DNA from: Clostridia bacterium
GTDB lineage: Bacteria; Bacillota; Clostridia; Oscillospirales; Acutalibacteraceae
Reading direction: 5' to 3'
Assembly: GCA_024404115.1 (NCBI GenBank)
Contig: JAKSQM010000002.1
Location: forward strand, 1 to 64,000
DNA: 64,000 nucleotides
Each line of letters starts with the position of its first letter. Position 1 is the first letter of the stretch. The notes beneath the pieces are model-generated. The model saw nothing but the letters and a program-made list of their open reading frames with translations, did not search any database and was not told the DNA's origin. Positions 62,612 through 64,000 of the stretch are shown piece by piece. Position numbers and translations under genes: made by a program.

Positions 62612-62788
62612 TTATTTATTGAAATTGAATACGCTATCGAATGCGCTTGCAAGCTCAAAGGTGGGGTCATTTTCTTCGATTACGGGACCTTTGGGTGTGG
62701 GGTCGGGGTCGATTGCGCTTGTAACCTCTGCGAGGATTGGCTCGAATGTGAATTTTTCAACATTTACTTCGGGTTTTTCGTATTTCAT
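62612..62788 (-). CDS. Small acidic peptide of unknown function
   Basis: 58 residues, no Cys, no membrane segment. It begins MKYEKPEVNVEKFTFEPIL, has a Pro/Asp run (AIDPDPTPKGPVIEEN) and ends FELASAFDSVFNFNK. A near-perfect AAGGGAGG lies just upstream of ATG 62788, and a terminator follows, so the gene is well supported. It follows the BspA-like gene by 14 bases on the same strand. Size and conserved-looking leader make a modified peptide precursor conceivable, but no modification gene is nearby in the window. Confidence 0.7.
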   Translation of the reverse strand: MKYEKPEVNVEKFTFEPILAEVTSAIDPDPTPKGPVIEENDPTFELASAFDSVFNFNK

Positions 62789-62802
62789 CTTAGCTACCTC
62801 CC

Positions 62803-64000
62803 TTAGAATAATGCGATAATTGCCTGAACAAGAGCCATTACTGCGTTGAGAATGCTCATAAGTACGCTCATGAATGAGGGTGCTGTTTCTGTTTCAGTTT
62901 CGGTTACAACAGGAGCTTCGTCAGCTGTTACGATAATCTCCTCTGCCTGCTCAAGAGCGTTGTCAAAGTCGAGTACTTCAAAATCAGAATCAGCTGATGT
63001 TGTAAACTTACCAATGCTAAGTGTCTGAGCACTGCCGTAAACTGTGTTACCGTTTGCGTTGGTCATATATGACTTTGCATAAACAGTGTCATTTTCTTCT
63101 ACATCAATTACTGCCTTGAGAAGTCCAGAAAGTGATGTGTTTGTCTTAGCGGCTACTGTCTTATTTACGCTGTCGTTATCAACTGTGAGGTTGTCTTTCT
63201 GAGCGGCATCTGTTGTGTAGATAACACCGTGCTGGAGGATTGCATCACCAACAGCTGCCTTACTTGCAGAATGCTCTGCAAAAAGTGTTGCTGTGCCGTC
63301 GCCGTTATCGTCAGCTCTTACGATGTCTGTAACAAGGATTGCCTTTGCACGCTCTGCTTCGTAAACATCGGGGCTTACATAAACGGGAGTGAGAGTTCTG
63401 TCCTCAACAACATAGAAGCTATATGTTGAATATGAGCTTACGATATTGCCGTCCTGATCTTTCCAATATACAAACCAGTTACCGTTTCTGATACCGTCAG
63501 CTTCGGGGATTTTAACAGTTGCAATTTCATACTGTGTTGATTTTTCGGGAACACGCTTTTTAGAAACAGATGCACCGTTTGTTGCTGAAACATTGTAAAC
63601 TTCGTATGTATCGTTTGTATAACCGCAAATTGTGCAGGTATCGTTAACAAAATTATGGTCAAGCTGAACGAAGTCGGGGGTTGTTTTAGCAGATGCCATA
63701 ATAGCTTTTACTGCGTCAGCATCACTGCTGCAGGGGAAATATACTGTTTCAAGGTCATTTGTATTATAGAAATGATCTGAACCAGATAATACAACATTAT
63801 CAGAAATTGTTATGGTCTTAATATGTGTGCAGCTTGCAAATGCCTTATTGCCAAGGCTTGTTACACTTTCGGGGATAACAACATCTTTAAGGCTGTAGCA
63901 TTTAGAAAATGCTGAGTCGCCGATTGATGTTAAGCTGTCGGGAAGTGTAATTTCTGCAAGAGAAGCACAAGAGCCAAATACATAATCATCAATGTTTTCT
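62803..64000 (-). CDS. BspA-like LRR surface protein, C-terminal part (runs off right edge)
   Basis: The reading frame continues to the window end without a start; 398 codons are visible. From the edge it reads LRR_5 repeats (LAEITLPDSLTSIGDSAF, LKDVVIPESVTSLGNKAF), then a CTICGY Cys pair, a beta-rich region and a hydrophobic C-terminal helix (FMSVLMSILNAVMALVQAII). The signal peptide must lie outside the window. The tail resembles that of the BspA-like protein at 10987 in being a terminal hydrophobic helix. Likely surface-exposed adhesin or glycan binder. Confidence 0.85.
   Translation of the reverse strand, partial: ENIDDYVFGSCASLAEITLPDSLTSIGDSAFSKCYSLKDVVIPESVTSLGNKAFASCTHIKTITISDNVVLSGSDHFYNTNDLETVYFPCSSDADAVKAIMASAKTTPDFVQLDHNFVNDTCTICGYTNDTYEVYNVSATNGASVSKKRVPEKSTQYEIATVKIPEADGIRNGNWFVYWKDQDGNIVSSYSTYSFYVVEDRTLTPVYVSPDVYEAERAKAILVTDIVRADDNGDGTATLFAEHSASKAAVGDAILQHGVIYTTDAAQKDNLTVDNDSVNKTVAAKTNTSLSGLLKAVIDVEENDTVYAKSYMTNANGNTVYGSAQTLSIGKFTTSADSDFEVLDFDNALEQAEEIIVTADEAPVVTETETETAPSFMSVLMSILNAVMALVQAIIALF

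Overview
The window reads as a chromosomal stretch of a low-to-middle GC, endospore-lineage Firmicute, most likely a gut Clostridia of the Oscillospiraceae/Ruminococcaceae type. This is inferred from SpoIID and SpoIIM (engulfment), CotH-type and BspA-type leucine-rich-repeat surface proteins (one with a dockerin-like tail), a YhaM exonuclease, mini-RNase III (mrnC), an Rrf2 regulator beside cysK/mnmA, and consensus sigma-A promoters (TTGACA-17-TATAAT) and intrinsic terminators almost everywhere. No tRNA, rRNA or CRISPR array was found.

Layout. (a) 1-1600: ferrous-iron uptake operon feoA-feoA-feoB (minus strand, feoB cut by the window edge), divergent from a DtxR-family metalloregulator. Several near-identical palindromes surround the promoters, and one fills the spacer of the feo promoter exactly. 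(b) 1680-6830: a decayed island with a frameshifted OhrR/MarR gene, a truncated MOB-type relaxase preceded by a cluster of inverted repeats (oriT candidate), a ParB-like protein, TnpW, and a large serine recombinase of the TnpX type broken by three lesions. (c) 6889-7962: an AT-rich acyltransferase-3 gene. Base and codon usage change visibly after about 6.8 kb. (d) 8.1-18.4 kb: M28 peptidase with membrane segments, NADP-type glutamate dehydrogenase, a large BspA/dockerin-like secreted protein with an attenuator-like leader, then alpha-galactosidase, a zinc microprotein and a ceramidase-like secreted enzyme in tandem, and a CAP-domain protein on a Thr/Lys tandem-repeat stalk. (e) 18.5-30.8 kb: PadR regulator, folate cyclo-ligase and HAD phosphatase (minus), then PlsC-like acyltransferase, ACP, AMP-dependent ligase and a CotH-like secreted protein (plus), SpoIID, a 2[4Fe-4S] ferredoxin, a TrmN6-like methyltransferase, rsmI and a membrane protein.

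(f) 30.9-39.7 kb: a hexuronate/mannonate catabolic operon. It holds a fused sugar isomerase-oxidoreductase, a second Gfo/Idh/MocA enzyme, UxuA, an SDR reductase, a BspA-like lipoprotein, a PfkB (KDG-type) kinase and KDPG aldolase. The end of the pathway (UxuA, kinase, Eda to pyruvate plus glyceraldehyde-3-P) is clear. The entry steps appear to be carried by non-classical oxidoreductases. (g) 39.7-52 kb: housekeeping genes obgE, mrnC, yitT-like, rpmE, yigZ-like, dnaG, rpoD, rrf2, cysK, mnmA, yhaM, DUF2804 and prmA. (h) 52-54.3 kb: polar amino-acid ABC transporter glnQ-glnP-binding protein (minus). (i) 54.5-64 kb: a GH109-like oxidoreductase/glycosidase, a metallophosphatase-lipoprotein-metallophosphatase cassette, spoIIM tail-to-tail with a xerD-like recombinase, a lipoprotein amide hydrolase of the Ntn type, a 58-residue cysteine-free peptide gene, and the 3' part of another BspA-like surface protein running off the right edge.

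Taken together, the accessory content is that of a glycan- and host-facing anaerobe: plant or host uronates and galactosides, possible glycolipid hydrolysis, and several LRR surface proteins. The strongest candidates for something not described are the oxidoreductase-rich uronate operon with an embedded LRR lipoprotein, the alpha-galactosidase/microprotein/ceramidase-like cassette, and the PlsC-ACP-ligase-CotH cassette.
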